Assembly: GCA_028752905.1 (NCBI GenBank)
Contig: JAQNBH010000082.1
Coordinates: 1 to 64,000, forward strand
Length of the DNA: 64,000 nt
Source: Cladorhizidae sp. MBARI D1340-BT2
Taxonomy: Eukaryota > Porifera > Demospongiae > Poecilosclerida > Cladorhizidae
Reading direction: 5' to 3'
Positions 11,489-24,965 of the stretch are shown in pieces. Numbering within the stretch: the first letter of the stretch is position 1; each line of letters begins with the position of its first letter. Under the pieces are notes generated by a model that saw only the letters and a program-made list of their open reading frames with translations, was not told where the DNA came from and ran no database searches. A program made the position numbers and the translations under genes.

Positions 11489-12944
11489 GACCACTAATTA
11501 CTAGACTAATAGGCCCACCAGTAGTGAGGCACTGCAACACTGACCCACTAATTACTAGACTAATAGGCCCACTAGTAATGAGGCACTGCAACACTGACCC
11601 ACTAATTACTAGACTAATAGGCCCACCAGTAGTGAGCCACTGCAACACTGACTCACTAATTACTAGACTAATAGGCCCACCAGTAGTGAGCCACTGCAAC
11701 ACTGACCCACTAATTACTAGACTAATAGGCCCACCAGTAGTGAGCCACTGCAACACTGACCCACTAATTACTAGACTAATAGGCCCACCAGTAGTGAGCC
11801 ACTGCAACACTGACCACTAATTACTAGACTAATAGGCCCACCAGTAGTGAGCCACTGCAACACTGACCCACTAATTACTAGACTAATAGGCCCACCAGTA
11901 GTGAGCCACTGCAACACTGACCCAATAATTACTAGACTAATAGGCCCACCAGTAGTGAGCCACTGCAACACTGACCCACTAATTACTTGACTAATAGGCC
12001 CACCAGTAGTGAGCCACTGCAACACTGACCCACTAATTACTAGACTAATAGGCACACCAGTAGTGAGCCACTGCAACACTGACCCACTAATTACTAGACT
12101 AATAGGCCCACCAGTAGTGAGCCACTGCAACACTGACCTACTAATTACTAGACTAATAGGCCCACCAGTAGTGAGCCACTGCAACACTGACCCACTAATT
12201 ACTAGACTAATAGGCCCACTAGTAGTGAGGCACTGCAACACTGACCCACTAATTACTAGACTAATAGGCCCACCAGAAGTGAGCCACTGCAACACTGACC
12301 CACTAATTACTAGACTAATAGGCCCACCAGTAGTGAGCCACTGCAACACTGACCCAATAATTACTAGACTAATAGGCCCACCAGTAGTGAGCCACTGCAA
12401 CACTGACCCACTAATTACTAGACTAATAGGCCCACTAGTAGTGAGGCACTGCAACACTGACCCACTAATTACTAGACTAATAGGCCCACCAGTAGTGAGC
12501 CACTGCAACACTGACCCACTAATTACTAGACTAATAGGCCCACCAGTAGTGAGCCACTGCAACATTGACCCACTAATTACTAGACTAATAGGCCCACCAG
12601 TAGTGAGCCACTGCAACACTGACCCACTAATTACTAGACTAATAGGCCCACCAGTAGTGAGCCACTGCAACACTGACCCACTAATTACTAGACTAATAGG
12701 CCCACCAGTAGTGAGCCACTGCAACACTGACCCACTAATTACTAGACTAATAGGCCCACCAGTAGTGAGCCACTGCAACACTGACCCACTAATTACTAGA
12801 CTAATAGGCCCACCAGTAGTGAGCCACTGCAACACTGACCCACTAATTACTAGACTAATAGGCACACCAGTAGTGAGCCACTGCAACACTGACCCACTAA
12901 TTACTAGACTAATAGGCCCACCAGTAGTGAGCCACTGCAACACT
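11489..12944 (+). repeat. A-family higher-order unit 2, 27 monomers (1,456 bp)
   Basis: It starts with the same 323-bp six-monomer module as unit 1 (53-bp monomers at 11,489 and 11,812). The length is 27 x 54 minus 2, exactly 1,456. It then carries the fullest A order seen: CCCAATAATT, ACTTGAC, GGCACACC, GACCTAC, CTAGTAGTGAGG, CCAGAAG (12,275), CCCAATAATT, CTAGTAGTGAGG, CAACATTGAC, five plain copies and a closing GGCACACC. It is a good reference for the A unit. It is three monomers longer than unit 3 because of extra consensus copies after CAACATTGAC and one before it. Confidence 0.93.
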
Positions 12945-14238
12945 GACCACTAATTACTAGACTAATAGGCCCACCAGTAGTGAGGCACTGCAACACTGAC
13001 CCACTAATTACTAGACTAATAGGCCCACTAGTAATGAGGCACTGCAACACTGACCCACTAATTACTAGACTAATAGGCCCACCAGTAGTGAGCCACTGCA
13101 ACACTGACTCACTAATTACTAGACTAATAGGCCCACCAGTAGTGAGCCACTGCAACACTGACCCACTAATTACTAGACTAATAGGCCCACCAGTAGTGAG
13201 CCACTGCAACACTGACCCACTAATTACTAGACTAATAGGCCCACCAGTAGTGAGCCACTGCAACACTGACCACTAATTACTAGACTAATAGGCCCACCAG
13301 TAGTGAGCCACTGCAACACTGACCCACTAATTACTAGACTAATAGGCTCACCAGTAGTGAGCCACTGCAACACTGACCCAATAATTACTAGACTAATAGG
13401 CCCACCAGTAGTGAGCCACTGCAACACTGACCCACTAATTACTTGACTAATAGGCCCACCAGTAGTGAGCCACTGCAACACTGACCCACTAATTACTAGA
13501 CTAATAGGCACACCAGTAGTGAGCCACTGCAACACTGACCCACTAATTACTAGACTAATAGGCCCACCAGTAGTGAGCCACTGCAACACTGACCTACTAA
13601 TTACTAGACTAATAGGCCCACCAGTAGTGAGCCACTGCAACACTGACCCACTAATTACTAGACTAATAGGCCCACTAGTAGTGAGGCACTGCAACACTGA
13701 CCCACTAATTACTAGACTAATAGGCCCACCAGAAGTGAGCCACTGCAACACTGACCCAATAATTACTAGACTAATAGGCCCACCAGTAGTGAGCCACTGC
13801 AACACTGACCCAATAATTACTAGACTAATAGGCCCACCAGTAGTGAGCCACTGCAACACTGACCCACTAATTACTAGACTAATAGGCCCACTAGTAGTGA
13901 GGCACTGCAACACTGACCCACTAATTACTAGACTAATAGGCCCACCAGTAGTGAGCCACTGCAACACTGACCCACTAATTACTAGACTAATAGGCCCACC
14001 AGTAGTGAGCCACTGCAACATTGACCCACTAATTACTAGACTAATAGGCCCACCAGTAGTGAGCCACTGCAACACTGACCCACTAATTACTAGACTAATA
14101 GGCCCACCAGTAGTGAGCCACTGCAACACTGACCCACTAATTACTAGACTAATAGGCACACCAGTAGTGAGCCACTGCAACACTGACCCACTAATTACTA
14201 GACTAATAGGCCCACCAGTAGTGAGCCACTGCAACACT
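12945..14238 (+). repeat. A-family higher-order unit 3, 24 monomers (1,294 bp)
   Basis: It is bounded by 53-bp monomers at 12,945 and 14,239, with an internal one at 13,268. The length is 24 x 54 minus 2, exactly 1,294. The variant order is that of unit 2, with fewer plain monomers and CCCAATAATT in two successive copies (about 13,755 and 13,809). GGCTCACC near 13,346 is a rare change shared with 25,328. The same unit appears at 19,091-20,384 with a 6,146-bp shift and at 24,927-26,220 with an 11,982-bp shift, for the part right of about 13,240. Confidence 0.92.
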
Positions 14239-16745
14239 GACCACTAATTACTAGACTAATAGGCCCACCAGTAGTGAGGCACTGCAACACTGACCCACTA
14301 ATTACTAGACTAATAGGCCCACTAGTAATGAGGCACTGCAACACTGACCCACTAATTACTAGACTAATAGGCCCACCAGAAGTGAGCCACTGCAACACTG
14401 ACTCACTAATTACTAGACTAATAGGCCCACCAGTAGTGAGCCACTGCAACACTGACCCACTAATTACTAGACTAATAGGCCCACCAGTAGTGAGCCACTG
14501 CAACACTGACCCACTAATTACTAGACTAATAGGCCCACCAGTAGTGAGCCACTGCAACACTGACCACTAATTACTAGACTAATAGGCCCACCAGTAGTGA
14601 GCCACTGCAACACTGACCCACTAATTACTAGAAGACTAATAGGCCCACTAGTAGTGAGGCACTGCAACACTGACCCACTAATTACTAGACTAATAGGCCC
14701 ACCAGTAGTGAGCCACTGCAACACTGACCCACTAATTACTAGACTAATAGGCCCACCAGTAGTGAGCCACTGCAACACTGACCCACTAATTACTAGACTA
14801 ATAGGCCCACCAGTAGTGAGCCACTGCAACACTGACCCACTAATTACTAGACTAATAGGCCCACCAGTAGTGAGCCACTGCAACACTGACCCACTAATTA
14901 CTTGACTAATAGGCCCACCAGTAGTGAGCCACTGCAACACTGACCCACTAATTACTAGACTAATAGGCCCACCAGTAGTGAGCCACTGCAACACTGACCC
15001 ACTAATTACTAGACTAATAGGCCCACCAGTAGTGAGCCACTGCAACACTGACCACTAATTACTAGACTAATAGGCCCACCAGTAGTGAGCCACTGCAACA
15101 CTGACCCAATAATTACTAGACTAATAGGCCCACCAGTAGTGAGCCACTGCAACACTGACCACTAATTACTAGACTAATAGGCCCACCAGTAGTGAGCCAC
15201 TGCAACACTGACCCACTAATTACTAGACTAATAGGCCCACCAGTAGTGAGCCACTGCAACACTGACCCACTAATTACTAGACTAATAGGCCCACCAGTAG
15301 TGAGCCACTGCAACACTGACCCACTAATTACTAGACTAATAGGCACACCAGTAGTGAGCCACTGCAACACTGACCCACTAATTACTAGACTAATAGGCCC
15401 ACTAGTAGTGAGCCACTGCAACACTGACTCACTAATTACTAGACTAATAGGCCCACCAGTAGTGAGCCACTGCAACACTGACCACTAATTACTTGACTAA
15501 TAGGCCCACCAGTAGTGAGCCACTGCAACACTGACCCACTAATTACTTGACTAATAGGCCCACCAGTAGTGAGCCGCTGCAACACTGACCCACTAATTAC
15601 TTGACTAATAGGCCCACCAGTAGTGAGCCGCTGCAACACTGACCCACTAATTACTAGACTAATAGGCCCACTAGTAATGAGGCACTGCAACACTGACCCA
15701 CTAATTACTAGACTAATAGGTCCACCAGTAGTGAGCCACTGCAACACTGACTCACTAATTACTAGACTAATAGGCCCACCAGTAGTGAGCCACTGCAACA
15801 CTGACCCACTAATTACTAGACTAATAGGCCCACCAGTAGTGAGCCACTGCAACACTGACCCACTAATTACTAGACTAATAGGCCCACCAGTAGTGAGCCA
15901 CTGCAACACTGACCACTAATTACTAGACTAATAGGCCCACCAGTAGTGAGCCACTGCAACACTGACCCACTAATTACTAGACTAATAGGCCCACTAGTAG
16001 TGAGGCACTGCAACACTGACCCACTAATTACTAGACTAATAGGCCCACCAGTAGTGAGCCACTGCAACACTGACCCACTAATTACTAGACTAATAGGCCC
16101 ACCAGTAGTGAGCCACTGCAACACTGACCCACTAATTACTAGACTAATAGGCCCACCAGTAGTGAGCCACTGCAACACTGACCCACTAATTACTAGACTA
16201 ATAGGCCCACCAGTAGTGAGCCACTGCAACACTGACCCACTAATTACTTGACTAATAGGCCCACCAGTAGTGAGCCGCTGCAACACTGACCCACTAATTA
16301 CTAGACTAATAGGCCCACTAGTAATGAGGCACTGCAACACTGACCCACTAATTACTAGACTAATAGGTCCACCAGTAGTGAGCCACTGCAACACTGACTC
16401 ACTAATTACTAGACTAATAGGCCCACCAGTAGTGAGCCACTGCAACACTGACCCACTAATTACTAGACTAATAGGCCCACCAGTAGTGAGCCACTGCAAC
16501 ACTGACCCACTAATTACTAGACTAATAGGCCCACCAGTAGTGAGCCACTGCAACACTGACCACTAATTACTAGACTAATAGGCCCACCAGTAGTGAGCCA
16601 CTGCAACACTGACCCACTAATTACTAGACTAATAGGCCCACCAGTAGTGAGGCACTGCAACACTGACCCACTAATTACTAGACTAATAGGCCCACCAGTA
16701 GTGAGCCACTGCAACACTGACCCACTAATTACTAGACTAATAGGC
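13240..16745 (+). repeat. 3.5-kb duplicated block, copy 1 (11,982-bp shift)
   Basis: All 53-bp monomers and diagnostic variants from about 13,240 to 16,745 recur at 25,222-28,724. The shift is 11,982 bp up to 14,629 and 11,979 bp after it, because this copy has a private 3-bp insertion (CTAGAAGACTAAT). Another private change is CCAGAAG near 14,390. Copy 2 has its own GAGACAC near 27,390. I see only a handful of differences over 3.5 kb, so the duplication is recent relative to the divergence between neighbouring monomers. It contains the 647-bp tandem pair listed separately. Confidence 0.93.
14562..15665 (+). repeat. 1.1-kb block repeated at 16,558-17,658
   Basis: The order GACCAC, CTAGTAGTGAGG, four plain monomers, ACTTGAC, GACCAC, CCCAATAATT, GACCAC, GGCACACC, CTAGTAGTGAGCC, GACTCAC, GACCAC, ACTTGAC, GAGCCGC recurs 1,996 bp downstream (1,993 bp after the 3-bp insertion near 14,629). 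The copies part at about 15,665/17,658, where this one continues into CTAGTAATGAGG and the other into a plain monomer with AATGGGCCC. In the partner the first marker is CCACCAGTAGTGAGG, so the usual T at position 45 is missing while the linked G at position 1 is kept. Confidence 0.88.
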
Positions 16746-16913
16746 CCACCAGTAGTGAGCCACTGCAACACTGACCCACTAATTACTAGACTAATAGGCC
16801 CACCAGTAGTGAGCCACTGCAACACTGACCCACTAATTACTAGACTAATAGGCCCACCAGTAGTGAGCCACTGCAACACTGACCCACTAATTACTTGACT
16901 AATAGGCCCACCA
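15620..16913 (+). repeat. 647-bp tandem duplication (12 monomers x 2)
   Basis: GAGCCGCTGC followed by CTAGTAATGAGG, AGGTCCACC, GACTCAC and a 53-bp monomer occurs near 15,625 and again exactly 647 bp later near 16,272. 647 is 12 x 54 minus one. The following CTAGTAGTGAGG module at about 15,990 is matched at about 16,637 without the T at position 45. The whole pair is carried in the distant copy at about 27,600-28,890, so the 647-bp event came before the 12-kb duplication. Confidence 0.9.
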
Positions 16914-17108
16914 GTAGTGAGCCACTGCAACACTGACCCACTAATTACTAGACTAATAGGCCCACCAGTAGTGAGCCACTGCAACACTGACCCACTAATT
17001 ACTAGACTAATAGGCCCACCAGTAGTGAGCCACTGCAACACTGACCACTAATTACTAGACTAATAGGCCCACCAGTAGTGAGCCACTGCAACACTGACCC
17101 AATAATTA

Positions 17109-18400
17109 CTAGACTAATAGGCCCACCAGTAGTGAGCCACTGCAACACTGACCACTAATTACTAGACTAATAGGCCCACCAGTAGTGAGCCACTGCAACA
17201 CTGACCCACTAATTACTAGACTAATAGGCCCACCAGTAGTGAGCCACTGCAACACTGACCCACTAATTACTAGACTAATAGGCCCACCAGTAGTGAGCCA
17301 CTGCAACACTGACCCACTAATTACTAGACTAATAGGCACACCAGTAGTTAGCCACTGCAACACTGACCCACTAATTACTAGACTAATAGGCCCACTAGTA
17401 GTGAGCCACTGCAACACTGACTCACTAATTACTAGACTAATAGGCCCACCAGTAGTGAGCCACTGCAACACTGACCACTAATTACTTGACTAATAGGCCC
17501 ACCAGTAGTGAGCCACTGCAACACTGACCCACAAATTACTTGACTAATAGGCCCACCAGTAGTGAGCCGCTGCAACACTGACCCACTAATTACTTGACTA
17601 ATAGGCCCACCAGTAGTGAGCCGCTGCAACACTGACCCACTAATTACTAGACTAATGGGCCCACCAGTAGTGAGCCACTGCAACACTGACCCACTAATTA
17701 CTAGACTAATAGGCCCACCAGTAGTGAGCCACTGCAACACTGACCCACTAATTACTAGACTAATAGGCCCACCAGTAGTAAGCCACTGCAACACTGACCA
17801 CTAATTACTAGACTAATAGGCCCACCAGTAGTGAGCCACTGCAACACTGACCCACTAATTACTAGACTAATAGGCCCACCAGTAGTGAGCCACTGCAACA
17901 CTGACCCACTAATTACTAGACTAATAGGCCCACCAGTAGTGAGCCACTGCAACACTGACCCACTAATTACTAGACTAATAGGCCCACCAGTAGTGAGCCA
18001 CTGCAACACTGACCATCTAATTACTAGACTAATAGGCCCACCAGTAGTGAGCCACTGCAACACTGACCCACTAATTACTAGACTAATAGGCACACCAGTA
18101 GTGAGCCACTGCAACACTGACCCACTAATTACTAGACTAATAGGCCCACCAGTAGTGATCCACTGCAACACTGACCCACTAATTACTAGACTAATAGGCC
18201 CACCAGTAGTGAGCCACTGCAACACTGACCCACTAATTACTAGACTAATAGGCCCACCAGTAGAGAGCCACTGCAACACTGACCCACTAATTACTAGACT
18301 AATAGGCCCACCAGTAGTGAGCCACTGCAACACTGACCCACTAATTACTAGACTAATAGGCCCACCAGTAGTGAGCCACTGCAACACTGACCACTAATTA
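17109..18400 (+). repeat. Block related to 7,352-8,640 (9,757-bp shift)
   Basis: The match holds at exactly 9,757 bp through the GGCACACC, CTAGTAGTGAGCC, GACTCAC, ACTTGAC and GAGCCGC markers as far as about 17,990, after which this copy lacks two monomers. Private changes are GTTAGCC near 17,349, CCACAAATTAC near 17,532, AATGGGCCC near 17,656, GACCATCTAATT near 18,010 and CCAGTAGAGAGCC near 18,264. The CCAATAGTG change at 18,421 just after it matches 5,647 with a 12,774-bp shift, so the right flank comes from a different older block than the left part. Confidence 0.82.
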
Positions 18401-18419
18401 CTAGACTAATAGGCCCACC

Positions 18420-20384
18420 AATAGTGAGCCACTGCAACACTGACCCACTAATTACTAGACTAATAGGCCCACCAGTAGTGAGCCACTGCAACACTGACCC
18501 AATAATTACTAGACTAATAGGCCCACCAGTAGTGAGCCACTGCAACACTGACCCACTAATTACTTGACTAATAGGCCCACCAGTAGTGAGCCACTGCAAC
18601 ACTGACCCACTAATTACTAGACTAATAGGCACACCAGTAGTGAGCCACTGCAACACTGACCCACTAATTACTAGACTAATAGGCCCACCATTAGTGAGCC
18701 ACTGCAACACTGACCTACTAATTACTAGACTAATAGGCCCACCAGTAGTGAGCCACTGCAACACTGACCCACTAATTACTAGACTAATAGGCCCACTAGT
18801 AGTGAGGCACTGCAACACTGACCCACTAATTACTAGACTAATAGGCCCACCAGTAGTGAGCCACTGCAACACTGACCCACTAATTACTAGACTAATAGGC
18901 CCACCAGTAGTGAGGCACTGCAACACTGACCCACTAATTACTAGACTAATAGGCCCACCAGTAGTGAGCCACTGCAACACTGACCCACTAATTACTAGAC
19001 TAATAGGCCCACCAGTAGTGAGCCACTGCAACACTGACCCACTAATTACTAGACTAATAGGCCCACCAGTAGTGAGCCACTGCAACACTGACCCACTAAT
19101 TACTAGACTAATAGGCACACCAGTAGTGAGCCACTGCAACACTGACCCACTAATTACTAGACTAATAGGCCCACCAGTAGTGAGCCACTGCAACACTGAC
19201 CCACTAATTACTAGACTAATAGGCCCACCAGTAGTGAGCCACTGCAACACTGACCCACTAATTACTAGACTAATAGGCACACCAGTAGTGAGCCACTGCA
19301 ACACTGACCCACTAATTACTAGACTAATAGGCACACCAGTAGTGAGCCACTGCAACACTGACCCACTAATTACTAGACTAATAGGCCCACCAGTAGTGAG
19401 CCACTGCAACACTGACCACTAATTACTAGACTAATAGGCCCACCAGTAGTGAGCCACTGCAACACTGACCCACTAATTACTAGACTAATAGGCCCACCAG
19501 TAGTGAGCCACTGCAACACTGACCCAATAATTACTAGACTAATAGGCCCACCAGTAGTGAGCCACTGCAACACTGACCCACTAATTACTTGACTAATAGG
19601 CCCACCAGTAGTGAGCCACTGCAACACTGACCCACTAATTACTAGACTAATAGGCACACCAGTAGTGAGCCACTGCAACACTGACCCACTAATTACTAGA
19701 CTAATAGGCCCACCAGTAGTGAGCCACTGCAACACTGACCTACTAATTACTAGACTAATAGGCCCACCAGTAGTGAGCCACTGCAACACTGACCCACTAA
19801 TTACTAGACTAATAGGCCCACTAGTAGTGAGGCACTGCAACACTGACCCACTAATTACTAGACTAATAGGCCCACCAGAAGTGAGCCACTGCAACACTGA
19901 CCCAATAATTACTAGACTAATAGGCCCATCAGTAGTGAGCCACTGCAATACTGACCCAATAATTACTAGACTAATAGGCCCACCAGTAGTGAGCCACTGC
20001 AACACTGACCCACTAATTACTAGACTAATAGGCCCACTAGTAGTGAGGCACTGCAACACTGACCCACTAATTACTAGACTAATAGGCCCACCAGTAGTGA
20101 GCCACTGCAACACTGACCCACTAATTACTAGACTAATAGGCCCACCAGTAGTGAGCCACTGCAACATTGACCCACTAATTACTAGACTAATAGGCCCACC
20201 AGTAGTGAGCCACTGCAACACTGACCCACTAATTACTAGACTAATAGGCCCACCAGTAGTGAGCCACTGCAACACTGACCCACTAATTACTAGACTAATA
20301 GGCACACCAGTAGTGAGCCACTGCAACACTGACCCACTAATTACTAGACTAATAGGCCCACCAGTAGTGAGCCACTGCAACACT
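18420..20384 (+). repeat. A-family block; right half copies 12,945-14,238
   Basis: The left part, from CCAATAGTG at 18,421 to CTAGTAGTGAGG near 18,797, follows 5,647-6,023 at a 12,774-bp shift. From there five GGCACACC or plain monomers form a local expansion to 19,390. The section 19,386-20,384 matches 13,240-14,238 at 6,146 bp, including the successive CCCAATAATT monomers, with private changes CCCATCAG near 19,927 and GCAATACTGAC near 19,947. The CTAGTAATGAGG module follows at about 20,467. Confidence 0.85.
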
Positions 20385-20529
20385 GACCACTAATTACTAG
20401 ACTAATAGGCCCACCAGTAGTGAGGCACTGCAACACTGACCCACTAATTACTAGACTAATAGGCCCACTAGTAATGAGGCACTGCAACACTGACCCACTA
20501 ATTACTAGACTAATAGGCCCACCAGTAGT

Positions 20530-20760
20530 GAGCCACTGCAACACTGACTCACTAATTACTAGACTAATAGGCCAACCAGTAGTGAGCCACTGCAACACTG
20601 ACCCACTAATTACTAGACTAATAGGCCCACCAGTAAGTAGTGAGCCACTGCAACACTGACTCACTAATTACTAGACTAATAGGCCAACCAGTAGTGAGCC
20701 ACTGCAACACTGAACCACTAATTACTAGACTAATAGGCCCACCAGTAGTGAGCCACTGCA
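20530..20760 (+). repeat. Short duplication with a 4-bp insertion monomer
   Basis: The pair GACTCAC then AGGCCAACC occurs at about 20,546-20,575 and again at about 20,659-20,694. Between them is CCAGTAAGTAGTGAG, a monomer with four extra bases near 20,633. This looks like a two-monomer duplication whose junction was joined imperfectly, since the spacing is 112 bp rather than 108. A GAACCAC change follows near 20,712. AGGCCAACC reappears only near 55,778, also next to GACTCAC. Confidence 0.8.
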
Positions 20761-22429
20761 ACACTGACTCACTAATTACTAGACTAATAGGCCCACCAGT
20801 AGTGAGCCACTGCAACACTGACCCACTAATTACTAGACTAATAGGCCCACCAGTAGTGAGCCACTGCAACACTGACCCACTAATTACTAGACTAATAGGC
20901 CCACCAGTAGTGAGCCACTGCAACACTGACCACTAATTACTAGACTAATAGGCCCACCAGTAGTGAGCCACTGCAACACTGACCCACTAATTACTAGACT
21001 AATAGGCCCACCAGTAGTGAGCCACTGCAACACTGACCCAATAATTACTAGACTAATAGGCCCACCAGTAGTGAGCCACTGCAACACTGACCCACTAATT
21101 ACTTGACTAATAGGCCCACCAGTAGTGAGCCACTGCAACACTGACCCACTAATTACTAGACTAATAGGCACACCAGTAGTGAGCCACTGCAACACTGACC
21201 CACTAATTACTAGACTAATAGGCCCACCAGTAGTGAGCCACTGCAACACTGACCTACTAATTACTAGACTAATAGGCCCACCAGTAGTGAGCCACTGCAA
21301 CACTGACCCACTAATTACTAGACTAATAGGCCCACTAGTAGTGAGGCACTGCAACACTGACCCACTAATTACTAGACTAATAGGCCCACCAGAAGTGAGC
21401 CACTGCAACACTGACCCACTAATTACTAGACTAATAGGCCCACCAGTAGTGAGCCACTGCAACACTGACCCAATAATTACTAGACTAATAGGCCCACCAG
21501 TAGTGAGCCACTGCAACACTGACCCACTAATTACTAGACTAATAGGCCCACTAGTAGTGAGGCACTGCAACACTGACCCACTAATTACTAGACTAATAGG
21601 CCCACCAGTAGTGAGCCACTGCAACATTGACCCACTAATTACTAGACTAATAGGCCCACCAGTAGTGAGCCACTGCAACACTGACCACTAATTACTAGAC
21701 TAATAGGTCCACCAGTAGTGAGCCACTGCAACACTGACCCACTAATTACTAGACTAATAGGCCCACCAGTAGTGAGCCACTGCAACACTGACCCACTAAT
21801 TACTAGACTAATAGGCCCACCAGTAGTGAGCCACTGCAACACTGACCCACTAATTACTAGACTAATAGGCCCACCAGTAGTGAGCCACTGCAACACTGAC
21901 CCAATAATTACTAGACTAATAGGCCCACCAGTAGTGAGCCACTGCAACACTGACCCACTAATTACTAGACTAATAGGCCCACCAGTACTGAGCCACTGCA
22001 ACACTGACCCACTAATTACTAGACTAGGCCCACCAGTAGTGAGCCACTGCAACACTGACCACTAATTACTAGACTAATAGGCCCACCAGTACTGAGCCAC
22101 TGCAACACTGACCCACTAATTACTAGACTAATAGGCCCACCAGTAGTGAGCCACTGCAACAATGACCCACTAATTACTAGACTAATAGGCCCACCAGTAA
22201 TGAGCCACTGCAACACTGACCCACTAATTACTAGACTAATAGGCCCACCAGTAGTGAGCCACTGCAACACTGACCCACTAATTACTAGACTAATAGGCCC
22301 ACCAGTAGTGAGCCACTGCAACACTGACCCACTAATTACTAGACTAATAGGCCCACCAGTAGTGAGCAACTGCAACACTGAACCCACTAATTACTAGACT
22401 AATAGGCCCACCAGTAGTGAGCTACTGCA

Positions 22430-24965
22430 ACACTGACCACTAATTACTAGACTAATAGTAGTGAGTCACTGCAACACTGACCCACTAATTACTAGACGTA
22501 TAGGCCCACCAGTAGTGAGCCACTGCAACACTGACCCACTAATTACTAGACTAATAGGCCCAGCCACTGCAACACTGACCTACTAATTACTAGACTAATA
22601 GGCCTACCAGTAGTGAGCCACTGCAACACTGAACCACCAATTACTAGACTAATAGGCCCACCAGTAGTGAGCCACTGCAACACTGACCACTAATTACTAG
22701 ACTAATAGGCCCACCAGTAGTGAGTCACTGCAACACTGACCCACTAATTACTAGACTAATAGGCCCACCAGTAGTGAGCCACTGCAACACTGACCACTAA
22801 TTACTAGACTAATAGGCCCACCAGTAGTGAGCCACTGCAACACTGACCACTAATTACTAGACTAATAGTAGTGAGCCACTGCAACACTGACCCACTAATT
22901 ACTAGACTAATACGCCCACCAGTAGTGAGCCACTGCAACACTGACCCACTAATTACTAGACTAATAGGCCCACCAGTAGTGAGTCACTGCAACACTGACC
23001 CACTAATTAATAGACTAATTGGCCCACCAGTAGTGGGCCACTGCAACACTGACCACTAATTACTAGACTAATAGGCCCACCAGTAGTGAGCCACTGCAAC
23101 ACTGACCCACTAATTACTAGACTAATAGGCCCACCAGTAGTGAGCCACTGCAACACTGACCCACTAATTACTAGACTAATAGGCTCACCAGTAGTGAGCC
23201 ACTGCAACACTGACCCACTAATTACTAGAGTAATAGGCCCACCAGTAGTGAGTCACTGCAACACTGACCCACTAATTACTAGACTAATAGGGCCACCAGT
23301 AGTGAGCTACTGCAACACTGACCACTAATTACTAGACTAATAGTAGTGAGCCACTGCAACACTGACCCACTAATTACTAGACTAATAGGCCCACCAGTAG
23401 TGAGCCACTGCAACATTGACCCACTAATTACTAGACTAATAGGCCCACCAGTAGTGAGCCACTGCAACACTGACCATTAATTACTAGACTAATAGGCACA
23501 CCAGTAGTGAGCCACTGCAAAACTGACCCACTAATTACTAGACTAATAGGCCCACCAGTAGTGAGCCACTGCAACACTGACCCACTAATTACTAGACTAA
23601 TAGGCCCACCAGTAGTGAGCCACTGCAACACTGACCCAATAATTACTAGACTAATAGGCCCACCAGTAGTGAGCCACTGCAACACTGACCCACTAATTAC
23701 TTGACTAATAGGCCCACCAGTAGTGAGCCACTGCAACACTGACCCACTAATTACTAGACTAATAGGCACACCAGTAGTGAGCCACTGCAACACTGACCCA
23801 CTAATTACTAGACTAATAGGCCCACCAGTAGTGAGCCACTGCAACACTGACCTACTAATTACTAGACTAATAGGCCCACCAGTAGTGAGCCACTGCAACA
23901 CTGACCCACTAATTACTAGACTAATAGGCCCACTAGTAGTGAGGCACTGCAACACTGACCCACTAATTACTAGACTAATAGGCCCACCAGAAGTGAGCCA
24001 CTGCAACACTGACCCACTAATTACTAGACTAATAGGCCCACCAGTAGTGAGCCACTGCAACACTGACCCAATAATTACTAGACTAATAGGCCCACCAGTA
24101 GTGAGCCACTGCAACACTGACCCACTAATTACTAGACTAATAGGCCCACTAGTAGTGAGGCACTGCAACACTGACCCACTAATTACTAGACTAATAGGCC
24201 CACCAGTAGTGAGCCACTGCAACACTGACCCACTAATTACTAGACTAATAGGCCCACCAGTAGTGAGCCACTGCAACATTGACCCACTAATTACTAGACT
24301 AATAGGCCCACCAGTAGTGAGCCACTGCAACACTGACCCACTAATTACTAGACTAATAGGCCCACCAGTAGTGAGCCACTACAACACTGACCCACTAATT
24401 ACTAGACTAATAGGCACACCAGTAGTGAGCCACTGCAACACTGACACACTAATTACTAGACTAATAGGCCCACCAGTAGTGAGCCACTGCAACACTGACC
24501 ACTAATTACTAGACTAATAGGCCCACCAGTAGTGAGGCACTGCAACACTGACCCACTAATTACTAGACTAATAGGCCCACTAGTAATGAGGCACTGCAAC
24601 ACTGACCCACTAATTACTAGACTAATAGGCCCACCAGTAGTGAGCCACTGCAACACTGACTCACTAATTACTAGACTAATAGGCCCACCAGTAGTGAGCC
24701 ACTGCAACACTGACCCACTAATTACTAGACTAACAGGCCCACCAGTAGTGAGCCAATGCAACACTGACCCACTAATTACTAGACTAATAGGCCCACCAGT
24801 AGTGAGCCACTGCAACACTGACCCACTAATTACTAGACTAATAGGCCCACCAGTAGTGAGGCACTGCAACACTGACCACTAATTACTAGACTAATAGGCC
24901 CACCAGTAGTGAGCCACTGCAACACTGACCCACTAATTACTAGACTAATAGGCACACCAGTAGTG
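22430..24965 (+). repeat. 2.5-kb duplicated block, copy 1 (28,291-bp shift)
   Basis: It begins with B-family deletion monomers (9-bp loss at about 22,457, 10-bp loss at 22,561, 9-bp losses near 22,866 and 23,340) and passes into A-family markers (CCAGAAG at 23,989, CTAGTAATGAGG near 24,585, CTAACAGG near 24,734, CCAATGC near 24,754). All recur at 50,721-53,203, shifted by 28,291 bp and then by 28,237 bp after one CTAGTAGTGAGG monomer near 23,935 that the partner lacks. Rare changes such as ATACGCCC, CTAATTGGCCC, GTGGGCC, AGAGTAATAGG, ATAGGGCC and GCAAAACTG are present in both. Confidence 0.93.

Noticed and set aside
14385..14400. CCAGAAG near 14,390 as a fourteenth A-unit marker
   Set aside because: It lies in the CTAGTAATGAGG / GACTCAC module instead of after CTAGTAGTGAGG, and its partner at about 26,372 has CCAGTAG, so it is a separate private change.
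17650..17665. AATGGGCCC near 17,656 as a relative of those at 35,164, 38,757 and 43,268
   Set aside because: The neighbouring variants differ completely, so recurrence of the same A-to-G change is more likely than shared descent.
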